Assembly: GCA_024280115.1 (NCBI GenBank)
Contig: JAJRQT010000066.1
Location: 1 to 53,688 of the forward strand
Source of the DNA: Bacteroidota bacterium
Lineage (GTDB): Bacteria; Bacteroidota; Bacteroidia; Cytophagales; Cyclobacteriaceae
Length of the DNA stretch: 53,688 nucleotides
Direction of reading: 5' to 3'
In this document: positions 1 through 10,142 of the stretch, piece by piece
Position numbering within the stretch: position 1 is the stretch's first letter
Layout of the letters: every line of letters begins with the position of its first letter
The notes under the pieces: generated by a model
What the model was told of the DNA's origin: nothing
Database searches by the model: none
Seen by the model: only the letters and a program-made list of their open reading frames with translations
Position numbers and translations under genes: made by a program

Positions 1-132
1 AAGGCTTCTCTGTCCAATTCTTTTAGTAATTTCATATGCAATATCTTTTCTATAAGATACAAATTAATTACCTGGTTAACAAGCGTTTGAGACTTAAATG
101 GGTAACCCTATTCTTTTATTGGCCTTACAACT

Positions 133-3102
133 GTGGAAGTTGACATAGGTAATCAATCGGTAATTGATATAATGATGATCGCAGATGTCAAGCAGTTGAC
201 TGAGATAGTTGTGACAGCAATTGGTATTGAGTCATCCAAGGCAGCCTTGGGATATTCTGTGCAAGTTGTCGAATCAGAGGAATTGGTTGATGCAAGAGAA
301 ACTAATATTGTGGATGCTTTGAACTCAAAGATTGCCGGTGTAGAGGTAATTAGCGCCTCAGGCACTCCTGGTGCGTCTTCTATGGTAAGGATTAGAGGTA
401 ATACTTCTATTTCTGGTTCCAACCAACCATTGTTTGTGATTGATGGCATGCCAATAGACAATGGCTCAATGGGTAATGGAATAGACGGTGTGGATAACTC
501 AAACCGTGCGATTGACATAAACCCACATGATGTAGCATCACTTACGGTATTGAAAGGGCCGGCTGCAACTGTGCTCTATGGTATTAGAGCTGCGAATGGT
601 GCAATTATTATCACGACAAAAAAAGGGAAAGGCAAAGTAAAGGTTGATTTTTATTCATCTTATACTGCCAGTCAGGTAAACAAGCTTCCTGAACAACAAA
701 TAAAATATGCCCAGGGAAGACCTTCAGGAGGAGTTCCAATATGGAGAGGTCCACATACTAAGGAAGGATTTAGCTGGGGACCCGCATTGTCTGAATTGGA
801 ATTTGACGGTACTGAATATGATTATGATGTGAATGGTAGATTGGTGGGCAAAGGTACTGGAAATGGAAAGGCCGCCATACCTTATAATAATGCAGATAAT
901 TTCTTCGTGACAGGAAATACATTTGATAACAACTTGTCGGTATCCGGAGGAACAGAAGAGATAAATTATTTCCTTTCTGCGGGATATTTAACACAAACGG
1001 GTGTCATTCCAAATTCGGATTTTAAACGGGCATCATTTCTTGCAAAGGTTTCCGGGAAAATAGCAAACAATCTTGAAATTGGGATGCAAGCTAACTATGT
1101 GAATTCAGGAGGCAGTAGAATACAAAGAGGTTCTAATATATCTGGTGTGATGTTGGGATTGATGAGAAATACTCCCACTTTCGATGCAGCCAATGGCCAT
1201 ACCAATGGCCTTGATGCTGTAAAGGATGAATCTGTATATATGCTCCCAGATGGTACTCAGAGAAGTTATCGTGCAGGAGTTTATGATAGTCCATTCTGGA
1301 CTGCTACAAAGAACCCTTATAATGACAATGTAAATCGAATTATAGGTAATGCTTATCTAAAATGGGATATCACCCCTTGGTTAACCGCATCTTATAAAAT
1401 TGGGATTGATAATTACACAGACGAGCGTCTATGGGGATTTGACATAAATTCTGCTTCAGAAAAAGCAGGAAGAGTTGTGCAAGAAACTGCAACAAATACA
1501 GATGTTAACTCTGATTTTTTATTGATGATTAACTCTGACTTAGGAGATAAATTTAATTTAAATGCAGTGTTTGGTCACAATTTTTATTCTACAAAGTGGA
1601 TTAACAAATGGTCTGATGGTAAAAGTTTTGGCGTACCTGGATTTTTTCATATAAGTAATGCAGCTGACGTTCAGGCCGGTGAAGGGATTTCTCAAAAACA
1701 GATTTTTGGAGTATTCGGTGATATCAAATTGTCTTATGATAATTTCCTGTTCTTGAACCTTTCCGCTAGAAACGATTGGTCATCAGCTCTGCCAAAGGAA
1801 AATAATTCATTCTTCTATCCTACCGCCAGTATAGGTTGGGCCTTCACTGAAATGCTAAATATGCAAAGTAATAAAATCTTGTCTTATGGAAAGATAAGAG
1901 CTTCATGGGGACAGGTAGGAAATGATGCCCCAATCTATGCTACTGCTGATTATTTTGAAAAGGCGGAGCCCTGGGGTGATGGTTTCCTTGATGGTTTGAC
2001 TTTCCCTGCTTTTGGGTTAAATGCATTTTCCAGAGATCCGGCACTTGGAAATCAGGCACTTAAGGCTGAGCTTACCACTACCATAGAACTTGGCGCTGAA
2101 TTCCAATTCTTTCAGGGAAGATTAGGATTTGATTATACATACTATAAATCAGAAACTGATGGTCAGGTAATTGATGTAGATATTGCTCCAAGTACCGGAT
2201 TCTTATCTGCGACATTAAATGCCGGTTTGATTGAGAATACCGGTCATGAATTAGTATTCAATGCGACGCCAATAGTGGCTGGAGATTTTACATGGGATAT
2301 ATTTATAAACTGGACCAAGTATCAATCTTTAGTTAAGAAACTTGACCCCAATCTCGGTAAAGGCGGCATCTCTATGGGTGGATTTGTTTCTACCTCCTCA
2401 AGAGCAATTGAAGGGGAACCGTTTGGAGTTATTTATGGTAACAAGTATAGAAGAACTGAAGATGGAAGCCTTCTTATCGGACAAAATGGATGGCCAATAG
2501 CTGACCCTGAGCAGGGAGTAATTGGAGATCCTACTCCGGATTGGTTTACAGGTATCAGAAATACTTTCAGTTGGAAAGGTTTTAGCCTTTCTGCTTTACT
2601 TGATATCAGGCAGGGCGGTGACATGTGGAATGGTACATGGGGAGTAATGAGCTATTTCGGTATGTCAAAAGAAACTGAAACTGACAGAACAATTCAGGGA
2701 TATGTATATGATGGTAAGGTGAATGTTGGAACCGAGGAAGCTCCGGAATATGTCCAAAATGCTACTCCGGTTGATTTTGCAAATCCTGCAAATGGAGCTG
2801 GAGGAACTAAATGGACCCGATACGGATTTGGTTTTTCTGAAGACAATATCGAAGACGCAAGTTGGGTAAGATTACGTGAGGTTACATTCAAGTATTCGTT
2901 TTCAAAAGATTTATTGAGCAATACGCCACTCCAAACTGCGAGCTTATCATTTACCGGTAGAAATCTTTGGTTAAGCACTAAATACAATGGAATAGATCCA
3001 GAGACGAACTTGACTGGGGGAACATCTAACGCAAAAGGTTTGGATTACTTCAATATGCCTAATTCAAGAAGTTATGGTGTAGTTCTAAATATAACTTTCT
3101 AG
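133..3102 (+). CDS. SusC/RagA-type TonB-dependent receptor, 5'-truncated (probable pseudogene)
   Basis: The product is an outer-membrane TonB-dependent transporter of the SusC/RagA family, which imports oligomers together with a SusD lipoprotein. The reading frame begins with a GTG inside the end of the carboxypeptidase-like domain. The EIVVTAIG motif, plug domain (about residues 40-160) and beta-barrel up to the terminal Phe are intact. Compared with the full-length paralogue at 47835-51590, roughly 195 N-terminal residues are missing: signal peptide and most of the regulatory-like domain. Homology can be read a few codons upstream of the GTG (YSFIGL), but a TAA at 103-105 and TGA at 88-90 block the frame, and all frames have stops in bases 1-105. 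Without a signal peptide the protein could not reach the outer membrane. The susD-like gene follows after 3 bases. Confidence 0.85.
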   Translation: MEVDIGNQSVIDIMMIADVKQLTEIVVTAIGIESSKAALGYSVQVVESEELVDARETNIVDALNSKIAGVEVISASGTPGASSMVRIRGNTSISGSNQPLFVIDGMPIDNGSMGNGIDGVDNSNRAIDINPHDVASLTVLKGPAATVLYGIRAANGAIIITTKKGKGKVKVDFYSSYTASQVNKLPEQQIKYAQGRPSGGVPIWRGPHTKEGFSWGPALSELEFDGTEYDYDVNGRLVGKGTGNGKAAIPYNNADNFFVTGNTFDNNLSVSGGTEEINYFLSAGYLTQTGVIPNSDFKRASFLAKVSGKIANNLEIGMQANYVNSGGSRIQRGSNISGVMLGLMRNTPTFDAANGHTNGLDAVKDESVYMLPDGTQRSYRAGVYDSPFWTATKNPYNDNVNRIIGNAYLKWDITPWLTASYKIGIDNYTDERLWGFDINSASEKAGRVVQETATNTDVNSDFLLMINSDLGDKFNLNAVFGHNFYSTKWINKWSDGKSFGVPGFFHISNAADVQAGEGISQKQIFGVFGDIKLSYDNFLFLNLSARNDWSSALPKENNSFFYPTASIGWAFTEMLNMQSNKILSYGKIRASWGQVGNDAPIYATADYFEKAEPWGDGFLDGLTFPAFGLNAFSRDPALGNQALKAELTTTIELGAEFQFFQGRLGFDYTYYKSETDGQVIDVDIAPSTGFLSATLNAGLIENTGHELVFNATPIVAGDFTWDIFINWTKYQSLVKKLDPNLGKGGISMGGFVSTSSRAIEGEPFGVIYGNKYRRTEDGSLLIGQNGWPIADPEQGVIGDPTPDWFTGIRNTFSWKGFSLSALLDIRQGGDMWNGTWGVMSYFGMSKETETDRTIQGYVYDGKVNVGTEEAPEYVQNATPVDFANPANGAGGTKWTRYGFGFSEDNIEDASWVRLREVTFKYSFSKDLLSNTPLQTASLSFTGRNLWLSTKYNGIDPETNLTGGTSNAKGLDYFNMPNSRSYGVVLNITF

Positions 3103-3105
3103 TAA

Positions 3106-4551
3106 ATGTTTAAAACTGAAAAATATAGAGCAATGAAAAATTTTAATAAATATATATCAGGAACATTTATAGCCGTTCTTTTTACGGTTATCGGTTGCGA
3201 CTTTGGCGACTTAAATGTAAACCCGACAAAATTGTCAGAAGGTAATATTAAGCCAAGTCACGTTTTGCCGGCTGCTACATCGTTGACCTTGTTCAATCAG
3301 GGCGCTTTGGCTGGCAGAATGCCTGGGATTATTACTCAACATTTCCTGGGTATTGATGCACAGCAACTACCCTATTCGAGTTATGTAATCAACGAATCTG
3401 ATCTTAATAACTTATGGGCGTCGGGAATGTATGGAGGATCTATGAAAGATTTGATTGTAATAATTGAAAAGGCTCAGGATGAAGAAAATCCTCAACCTCA
3501 TTATGAAGGGATTGCAAAAGTACTGCTGGCACAAAACATAAATTTGATTACGACATTCTGGGGAGATGCACCCTTCGCTGAAGCATTTCAGGGAAGTGAT
3601 TTGTTCAAACCGGTATTTGATACACAGGAATCAATTTATGCATCAACCCAAGCAATGCTTGATGATGCTATCAGTTTATTGGGCCAACCGGCTGTAGCAG
3701 GTGGACCTGGTGATGATGATTTGATATATGGTGGAGATGCAAGTTTATGGTTAAAAACAGCGTATGCATTAAAAGCAAGGGTTTACATGCAAACTACAAA
3801 AAAGGATACTGATGCGCACAATAAAGCATTGCCTGCTATTTCTAAGGCCTACACGTCCAATGATGAGGAATCTATATTCTATTTTGGAGCGCCAAAAACA
3901 GAATCTAATCCTTATGCACAGTTTGGAGAGCAAAGACCGGGTACATTAGTTGTGCACACTGGATTTCACGATAGGTTGGCAAATAATAATGACCCAAGAA
4001 TTGAAAAGTTGATGGTGGAAGATGGAGGTCTGTGGCAATTTTATGATGGGCCTGCTTCATCTTTATTCTGGTCCAGCAATGATTCGCCATTACCAATAAT
4101 CTCAAATACTGAAGTGAGATTCTTAGAAGCTGAAGCGCAATTAAGAGCTGGTTCGGATGCGGCGGCGATTTCTGCGCTTCAAGCCGGTATTATTGCAAAT
4201 ATGGAGCAGTTAGGAGTGGCATCTGCAGATTATGATGCATATGTAACTGCTAGAGCTGATTTCGCTGGTTTAACCACCTTTGAAGAAAAACTTGAACGCA
4301 TCATTGAAGAGAAATATGTAGCGCTTTATGGGCAAGCCGAGCCAGAAGTTTGGTCTGACTTTAGAAGAACCGGATTTCCGGCATTGACTCCTCATCCGGA
4401 TGGGACAAATGGATTGAATCCCAGTGGAGAGATACCAAGAAGGTTTATCTATCCTCGTGATGAGCGATCTACAAACGATGAGAACATGCAAGCAGCTATA
4501 GATCGTCTGGGTGGCGATACCTTGAGCCAGGAATTATGGGTGTTCAAATAG
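3106..4551 (+). CDS. SusD/RagB-family nutrient-binding outer-membrane lipoprotein
   Basis: This is a SusD-like surface lipoprotein that would cap a SusC barrel and bind the substrate. The open frame starts at 3106, but the likely start is the ATG at 3133, which gives MKNFNKYISG followed by a hydrophobic stretch and the lipobox VIGC. The mature protein begins with the family's NVNPTKL motif. The central TPR-like region contains the W-G-D-AP(F) motif typical of SusD, and the C-terminal part has VWSDFRRTG and the RRF-YP end typical of SusD/RagB. Length (about 472 residues) is normal and there are no internal stops. It forms an operon with the truncated susC upstream and a lipoprotein gene downstream; loss of the partner SusC may leave it without function. 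Confidence 0.93.
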   Translation: MFKTEKYRAMKNFNKYISGTFIAVLFTVIGCDFGDLNVNPTKLSEGNIKPSHVLPAATSLTLFNQGALAGRMPGIITQHFLGIDAQQLPYSSYVINESDLNNLWASGMYGGSMKDLIVIIEKAQDEENPQPHYEGIAKVLLAQNINLITTFWGDAPFAEAFQGSDLFKPVFDTQESIYASTQAMLDDAISLLGQPAVAGGPGDDDLIYGGDASLWLKTAYALKARVYMQTTKKDTDAHNKALPAISKAYTSNDEESIFYFGAPKTESNPYAQFGEQRPGTLVVHTGFHDRLANNNDPRIEKLMVEDGGLWQFYDGPASSLFWSSNDSPLPIISNTEVRFLEAEAQLRAGSDAAAISALQAGIIANMEQLGVASADYDAYVTARADFAGLTTFEEKLERIIEEKYVALYGQAEPEVWSDFRRTGFPALTPHPDGTNGLNPSGEIPRRFIYPRDERSTNDENMQAAIDRLGGDTLSQELWVFK

Positions 4552-4581
4552 GATTTATTTATTTTATAAACAGAAAATAAA

Positions 4582-5409
4582 ATGGAAAATATAAATATTA
4601 GATTTTTAATTTTAGGCTTGCTGACAACTTTTTTTGTTGTATCAGGTTGCTTTGTTGATGAACAGTGGGATATAAAGAATGGCGGCTTTTTTGCTGCGAA
4701 TATGTATCCAGATAAAGATGTAGCCTATTTATTAGGAGAAACCACAACTGTTACTGTTAATTTTGATCCTATTGTCAATGAAGGAGTAGTAGTAGCTGCC
4801 GTAAATGTCACCAAACAATTATTTACTAAAAATGGTGATTCTGATCCTGTTGTAATAAATGTAGAGGGAGACCGATTTATTCAAACAAAAGAAGAGCTTT
4901 TTAGAGATGTCCCTGTTAATGGAACGGTCTTAACGGAAGACGATCTGGATGCTGGTGATTACTGGAAATTGAGCTATACTATGACATTAGGAGATGCAAC
5001 GGTATTAAATATTGGAGATCAGACCACAATACTATTCTCCTGTCTATCAACTATTGCTGGTAAATATAATGCTGTTGGCTCAGGAACTTCCGGTGGTGGT
5101 AATGGTAATTTCCCTGGTAATCCAGATTTTCCATGGGATGGTACCGAAGTTGTAACACTTACGGAATCAAGTCCTGGTGTTTATGAAATGGACCACATAG
5201 TAGGAGGGTTTTACCCGAATTTTTGGGGAGGAGAGCCTGAATCAGGTGTATTTAGAGATGTTTGTGGGGCTTATACGATTGATACGAAAAAAGATCAATG
5301 GGCAGATACTATCACCAGTACTGTGACTAATAATGGAGATGGTACAATAACAGTTGTCTGGTCAAATACTTACGGAGACGGCGGAACTTATACACTTACC
5401 CCTCAGTAA
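4582..5409 (+). CDS. Hypothetical lipoprotein, third gene of a susCD operon
   Basis: The protein is a 275-residue predicted lipoprotein. A short hydrophobic signal ends in the lipobox VSGC at about residues 20-23. The rest is rich in Thr, Val, Gly and Asp and looks like a beta-sandwich, with a Gly-rich linker (GTSGGGNGNFPG) at about residues 168-180 separating two halves. The place right after susD, 30 bases downstream, is where SusE/SusF-like surface glycan- or peptide-binding lipoproteins are usually encoded, so a surface binding role is inferred from context. No family-specific motif was recognised. A hairpin terminator follows the stop codon. Confidence 0.75.
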   Translation: MENINIRFLILGLLTTFFVVSGCFVDEQWDIKNGGFFAANMYPDKDVAYLLGETTTVTVNFDPIVNEGVVVAAVNVTKQLFTKNGDSDPVVINVEGDRFIQTKEELFRDVPVNGTVLTEDDLDAGDYWKLSYTMTLGDATVLNIGDQTTILFSCLSTIAGKYNAVGSGTSGGGNGNFPGNPDFPWDGTEVVTLTESSPGVYEMDHIVGGFYPNFWGGEPESGVFRDVCGAYTIDTKKDQWADTITSTVTNNGDGTITVVWSNTYGDGGTYTLTPQ

Positions 5410-5438
5410 TCAAATCAAAAGTTTTAAATATTTAAGTT

Positions 5439-5469
5439 AAAAAAGGAGGCAGTTTGCTTCCTCTTTTTT
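5439..5469 (+). terminator. Rho-independent terminator of the first susCD operon
   Basis: The stem GGAGGC pairs with GCTTCC (one G-T pair) around a short AGTTT loop. It is flanked by an A run on the left and TCTTTTTT on the right, about 30 bases after the lipoprotein stop codon. Confidence 0.75.
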
Positions 5470-5524
5470 GCATTTCACTTCTTATTTTTTGTATGTTAGT
5501 TCAGCGTTGAGAAACAAGCATATC

Positions 5525-6865
5525 ATGAGAGTCTATTCAGGCATATTTGCGACTTTTCTTTTTGTTTTAACTCTTTCATGTGATGGTAGATTTGACATTG
5601 AAAAGGTTCATGTTGATAACGGCAATGCTCTTAGAGTTCCAATTCATTTTCATACGACAGGTATAGTTTCTACCCAGATTGAGTATTGGATTGAAAATGA
5701 TTCTATGACTTTTTTTACGGAGCGGAATCAACCAGGAAAAGATCATTCATTTACCCTTCAGTCCCTTGTAGAAAAATCGAATTATAAATTTAGAATTCAT
5801 TCTAAAAGGGGAGAAGAAAATTATACTTCCGAAAGTTATTCTTTCTCAACAATATCGTTGCCTATTTCTTTACCGTCATTTGAACTTGAGATCGAATTCG
5901 ATGGTGCATTCCAAGGGTTAATTCTTGTTAAAAAGGTTCAGTATCCGGGCCAGCACCTACTGATTGACCAAAAGGGAGAAATACGATGGTATGAAGAATT
6001 TGATTCAGACTTATACAGACCTTTTTCATGGACTACAAAAGGACATGTTCTATCCATGATAAGTGATCATAAATTCCAGGAATTTGATTTGGATGGTAAA
6101 TTGAAATTCTCAATGGAAAAAGGTCAGGGCGACTTGATTAAATTAATTCACCATGAAATAATAAAAGACAGAAATAATAACTATGTTACTCTCACGCGTA
6201 ATAACAAGGTTTTTGACCTTTCAGAGATTGGAGGTTTACCCAATGACACTATTAAAGGAGATGGAATTATCGTATTAAATGATTCTGGTGAAAAAGTTTG
6301 GGAGTGGGATATTTTTAGCTTTTCTGATCCATTGGCGAGTGAGAATATCTTAAAAAAGAAAAATGACTGGTCGCATGCCAATTCCATCAATCTGGATATT
6401 GATGGGAACTATCTCGTATCTTTTAGACATTTTAATCAAATCTGGAAGATTGACTCAAAAAGTGGCGATGTGATATGGAAAATTGGAAAAGATGGCGATT
6501 TTCTGCTTAATAAAAATGAACTTTTTTATTTACAACATGCTGCCCATATTAATAGCAGAGGTGAACTAATGTTATTTGATAATGGCAGATCAAATAGAAA
6601 AATTTCAAGGGCATTATCTTTTAAGATAGATGAAAAGAAGTTAAAAGCTGAAATGATAATAAATATCAGCCTTCCGGACAGTCTCTTTTCATTTAAGCAA
6701 GGGAGCGCTTATCTTATTGAGGATGATAAGGTATTATTTTGTAGTTCTATTAAATACCGGGTCGTAATGACAAATTTGTCAGGAGCTGTTTTGTGGCAGT
6801 TAAAAAGTAGTCATTCTTTTTATAGAGCAGAATATATTGACTGTCCTGAAAGCTTTCATTACTAA
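5525..6865 (+). CDS. Arylsulfotransferase (ASST)-like lipoprotein
   Basis: The protein resembles the arylsulfotransferase family, beta-propeller enzymes that move a sulfuryl group between phenolic compounds through a histidine intermediate. The ATG at 5525 gives a lipoprotein signal (MRVYSGIFATFL...LTLSC); the open frame can be extended to a TTG at 5468, but that lies inside the terminator. A fibronectin-like N-terminal domain (residues about 20-110) precedes propeller blades with repeated L-DxxGxxxW motifs. The family hallmarks DWSHANSI (about residue 285) and QHAAHI (about residue 340), each with a conserved His, are present. The enzyme would sit anchored in the periplasm or outer membrane. 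It stands alone behind the susCD operon terminator; its substrate is unknown. Confidence 0.8.
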   Translation: MRVYSGIFATFLFVLTLSCDGRFDIEKVHVDNGNALRVPIHFHTTGIVSTQIEYWIENDSMTFFTERNQPGKDHSFTLQSLVEKSNYKFRIHSKRGEENYTSESYSFSTISLPISLPSFELEIEFDGAFQGLILVKKVQYPGQHLLIDQKGEIRWYEEFDSDLYRPFSWTTKGHVLSMISDHKFQEFDLDGKLKFSMEKGQGDLIKLIHHEIIKDRNNNYVTLTRNNKVFDLSEIGGLPNDTIKGDGIIVLNDSGEKVWEWDIFSFSDPLASENILKKKNDWSHANSINLDIDGNYLVSFRHFNQIWKIDSKSGDVIWKIGKDGDFLLNKNELFYLQHAAHINSRGELMLFDNGRSNRKISRALSFKIDEKKLKAEMIINISLPDSLFSFKQGSAYLIEDDKVLFCSSIKYRVVMTNLSGAVLWQLKSSHSFYRAEYIDCPESFHY

Positions 6866-6996
6866 TTTATTGTTGGTTAAGGGAGTCAAAAAAATTCATG
6901 TAAAGAGAAAGGGATAAAATCGCATTTGCAGACTAGTTTATATTTATTATCATTAAATAATGCATTTTTATCCTGATGCAAATATTTATTTATCAA

Positions 6997-7031
6997 ACAA
7001 AAACCCCACCCAGCTAAGCCGGATGGGGTTC
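6997..7031 (-). terminator. Rho-independent terminator after dnaK
   Basis: On the minus strand AACCCCATCCGGCTTAGC is followed by the complementary TGGGTGGGGTT and a T run. The hairpin lies about 25 bases downstream of the dnaK stop codon. Confidence 0.85.
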
Positions 7032-7057
7032 GATTTATATAATTTAAGCTATACTTC

Positions 7058-9001
7058 TTACTTAGTTTCCTTGTCGTCCACTTCTTCGTATTCGACATCA
7101 GAAACATCCGATTCTTCTGCAGCGCCTGCTTCTGCTCCGGGAGCCGGACCGCCAGCTTGTGGGCCTCCGTCAGCACCTGCTGCTTGTGCACCACCTGAAG
7201 CGGCATACATTTCCTGAGCAGCACCTTCCCAGGCTTTATTCAGACCTTCCAAAGCCGCATCAATGGCAGCTAAATCCTGAGATTTATGAGCATCTTTTAG
7301 TTTCTGAAGACCTTCCTCAATTGCTTTTTTATTGCTTTCAGAAAGTTTATCTCCATATTCCTTCAATTGCTTCTCTGTTTGGAAAATCAAGGAATCAGCA
7401 GAGTTGATTTTTTCAACCTTCTCTTTTTCAGTTTTATCAGCCTCTGCATTGGCTTCAGCTTCTTTCTTCATTTTTTCGATTTCCTCATCAGTCAGTCCTG
7501 ATGAAGCTTCAATTCTTATTTTTTGTTCTTTTCCTGTACCCTTATCTTTAGCGCTTACATGTAGAATACCATTGGCATCGATGTCAAATGTAACCTCGAC
7601 TTGAGGTACTCCTCTTGGAGCGGGCGGAATGCCATCCAGGTGGAATCTCCCAATCGTTCTATTATCTTTTGCCATTGGACGTTCACCTTGCAGAACATGT
7701 ATCTCAACCGATGGTTGATTGTCAGAAGCTGTCGAAAATACCTCTGATTTTTTAGTAGGAATCGTTGTATTTGATTCAATGAGCTTAGTGAAAACGCCGC
7801 CCATAGTTTCAATTCCAAGCGATAATGGGGTGACATCCAAAAGAAGTACATCTTTTACTTCGCCGGTTAATACACCACCCTGAATAGCAGCGCCTATTGC
7901 AACTACCTCATCCGGATTTACGCCTTTTGATGGTTTCTTACCAAAAAAGGATTCTACCGACTCCTGGATTTTTGGCATTCTTGTAGATCCACCAACTAAA
8001 ATTACATCATCAATGTCAGATGGCGACATACCTGCGTCTTCAAGCGCTTTCTTACAAGGACCCAATGTTCTTTGTACTAAATCGTCGGTCAATTGCTCGA
8101 ATTTTGCTCGTGACAAATTTCTTACCAAGTGCTTTGGAATACCATCTACCGGCATAATGTACGGCAAGTTGATCTCAGTGCTTGTACCACTTGAAAGCTC
8201 TATTTTTGCTTTTTCAGCAGCTTCCTTTAGTCTTTGGAGCGCCATTGGATCTTTTCTTAGATCGATGTTTTCATCTTTCAGAAATTCTTCAGCCAACCAA
8301 TCAATAATTTTTGAATCAAAATCATCCCCTCCTAAATGAACATCACCATTGGTAGATTTAACTTCAAAAACGCCATCACCTAATTCGAGAATGGAGATGT
8401 CGAAAGTTCCTCCACCTAAATCGAATACGGCAATTTTTATCTCTCTATTTTTCTTGTCAAGACCATATGCCAATGAAGCGGCAGTAGGTTCGTTTATTAT
8501 CCTTTTTACCTCCAGGCCAGCAATTTGCCCGGCCTCTTTTGTCGCTTGCCTTTCAGCATCATTGAAATATGCAGGTACAGTAATTACAGCTTCTGTAACC
8601 GCTGTACCCAGATAATCCTCGGCAGTGGATTTCATTTTCTGAAGCACCATGGCAGAAAGCTCCTGGGCTGTGTATTGCCGGTCTCCAATTTTCACCCTGA
8701 TAGTGTCATTGTTGCCTTTTTCTACCTTGTACGACATATTTTTTCTTTCCGAACTCACCTCGCTGTACTTTTTACCCATAAACCTTTTTATGGAGCTGAT
8801 CGTGTTTTGAGGGTTTGTAATTGCCTGACGCTTGGCGGGATCTCCTACCTTTCTTTCACCGTTACCATTGTCTAAGAACGCGACAATGGAAGGTGTAGTC
8901 CTCCGGCCTTCGCTGTTAGGAATTACAACGGGTTCACTACCTTCCATCACTGCAACGCAAGAGTTGGTGGTACCTAAATCTATTCCTATTATTTTTCCCA
9001 T
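7058..9001 (-). CDS. dnaK: Molecular chaperone DnaK (Hsp70)
   Basis: DnaK is the ATP-driven Hsp70 chaperone that binds exposed hydrophobic segments of client proteins in the cytoplasm with DnaJ and GrpE. The 647-residue length is typical. The N-terminal nucleotide-binding domain starts with [14 protein letters not shown] and contains the phosphate-2 motif [11 protein letters not shown] and the adenosine motif [11 protein letters not shown]. The linker [13 protein letters not shown] leads to the substrate-binding domain. The helical lid ends in an Ala/Gly-rich tail and an acidic end ([10 protein letters not shown]), close to the usual EEVD-like tail. dnaJ and grpE are not adjacent. A possible -24/-12-like promoter lies 42-60 bases upstream. 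Confidence 0.99.
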   Translation of the reverse strand: MGKIIGIDLGTTNSCVAVMEGSEPVVIPNSEGRRTTPSIVAFLDNGNGERKVGDPAKRQAITNPQNTISSIKRFMGKKYSEVSSERKNMSYKVEKGNNDTIRVKIGDRQYTAQELSAMVLQKMKSTAEDYLGTAVTEAVITVPAYFNDAERQATKEAGQIAGLEVKRIINEPTAASLAYGLDKKNREIKIAVFDLGGGTFDISILELGDGVFEVKSTNGDVHLGGDDFDSKIIDWLAEEFLKDENIDLRKDPMALQRLKEAAEKAKIELSSGTSTEINLPYIMPVDGIPKHLVRNLSRAKFEQLTDDLVQRTLGPCKKALEDAGMSPSDIDDVILVGGSTRMPKIQESVESFFGKKPSKGVNPDEVVAIGAAIQGGVLTGEVKDVLLLDVTPLSLGIETMGGVFTKLIESNTTIPTKKSEVFSTASDNQPSVEIHVLQGERPMAKDNRTIGRFHLDGIPPAPRGVPQVEVTFDIDANGILHVSAKDKGTGKEQKIRIEASSGLTDEEIEKMKKEAEANAEADKTEKEKVEKINSADSLIFQTEKQLKEYGDKLSESNKKAIEEGLQKLKDAHKSQDLAAIDAALEGLNKAWEGAAQEMYAASGGAQAAGADGGPQAGGPAPGAEAGAAEESDVSDVEYEEVDDKETK

Positions 9002-9042
9002 AATATTTTATTTAATATTGATTTCATTCAGTTTCTCAATCC

Positions 9043-9061
9043 ATATCAAGGGTTATGCCAA
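9043..9061 (-). promoter_or_regulatory. Possible sigma54-like (-24/-12) element upstream of dnaK
   Basis: The minus strand reads TTGGCATAACCCTTGATAT, close to the sigma54 consensus TGGCACR-N4-TTGCW, but the -12 GC is GA. It would place transcription start about 33 bases before the dnaK ATG. This is an inference from spacing and partial match only. Confidence 0.3.
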
Positions 9062-9146
9062 TTGTAAAACTCATATATTTCAATGCCATAATGGCAGAGA
9101 TAGATTATGCCCTGAATTAATATCTGTCAATTAGGATTCAATCAGG

Positions 9147-10142
9147 TCAGGTTTGCTGATATTCTTTCAGTAAATTTCGGGCGGCAGAAATCGCGGGAAT
9201 TTTTTTATTCTTTATATCTTTCTCCAAAGTGATTATTGAGTTGGCAATTTTTTTATTGGAATAGAATTTTTGTTTTAAGGAATATAATATAATGTCGTGC
9301 ATCCACTCAACATTTTGAAATTGTCTGTTAGAAAAGAAAAAATTATTCTTCTTCATCTCTTTGGAGTACTTTTCGATTTCTTCCCAAATTGCCATCAATC
9401 CATGATTATCTATTGCAGAACAAGTAAGTACATTTGGATACCAGCCATTTTCTGATGGGGGAAAAAGGTGTAAGGCATTTTTATATTCACGCTGCGCTCT
9501 TTGGCATTTTGCTTTGTTGTCTCCATCTGCTTTCGTGATTGCAATGGCGTCTGCCATTTCCATGATTCCTTTTTTTATTCCTTGCAATTCATCTCCGGCT
9601 CCAGCCAGCATGAGTAGAAGAAAGAAATCAACCATTCCTTTAACTGTAGTTTCGGACTGACCAACGCCAACCGTTTCGATAAATATCACATTATACCCGG
9701 CGGCTTCGCAAAGCAGCATTGTCTCCCTTGTCTTTGTGCTGACTCCTCCCAATGAACTACCTGCAGCAGACGGTCGTATATATGCCAATGGGTCAATAGC
9801 TAAGTTTGACATCCTGGTTTTATCCCCCAAAATACTTCCTTTTGAACGCTGGCTGCTTGGATCGATGGCCAGGACCGCTAATTTATTATTGAATGAGGTT
9901 ACGAGTTTTCCAAATGATTCGATAAATGTGCTTTTACCAACTCCTGGTACACCGGTGATTCCAATGCGTACTGAATTGCCAGTATGAGGCAAAATTTTTT
10001 CAATCACTTGTTCTGCTATCAGATGGTCTGATTCGAGTGTGCTTTCTACAAGTGTGATGGCCTTGCTCAAGATAATTTTATCGCCATTGAGCACACCATC
10101 TACATATGCTTCCACCTTTAGCCTTCTCTTTCTCTGATACAT
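9147..10142 (-). CDS. meaB: MeaB/ArgK-family G3E GTPase (methylmalonyl-CoA mutase chaperone)
   Basis: MeaB is a GTPase that protects and reactivates the adenosylcobalamin-dependent methylmalonyl-CoA mutase in propionate metabolism. The Walker A motif GVPGVGKST is at residues 64-72. It is followed by the family-specific DPSSQRSKGSILGDKTRM region, the switch/Walker B segment ETVGVGQSE (about residue 156) and the base-recognition motif TKAD (about residue 205). The 331-residue length is normal. The mutase genes are not in this window. It is on the same strand as dnaK, with a 145-base gap, so it may be transcribed independently. Confidence in the family is high; the partner is inferred from family knowledge. 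Confidence 0.95.
   Translation of the reverse strand: MYQRKRRLKVEAYVDGVLNGDKIILSKAITLVESTLESDHLIAEQVIEKILPHTGNSVRIGITGVPGVGKSTFIESFGKLVTSFNNKLAVLAIDPSSQRSKGSILGDKTRMSNLAIDPLAYIRPSAAGSSLGGVSTKTRETMLLCEAAGYNVIFIETVGVGQSETTVKGMVDFFLLLMLAGAGDELQGIKKGIMEMADAIAITKADGDNKAKCQRAQREYKNALHLFPPSENGWYPNVLTCSAIDNHGLMAIWEEIEKYSKEMKKNNFFFSNRQFQNVEWMHDIILYSLKQKFYSNKKIANSIITLEKDIKNKKIPAISAARNLLKEYQQT

Noticed and set aside
7058..9001. Several long plus-strand open frames opposite dnaK
   Set aside because: They are antisense shadows of the strongly conserved dnaK coding sequence.
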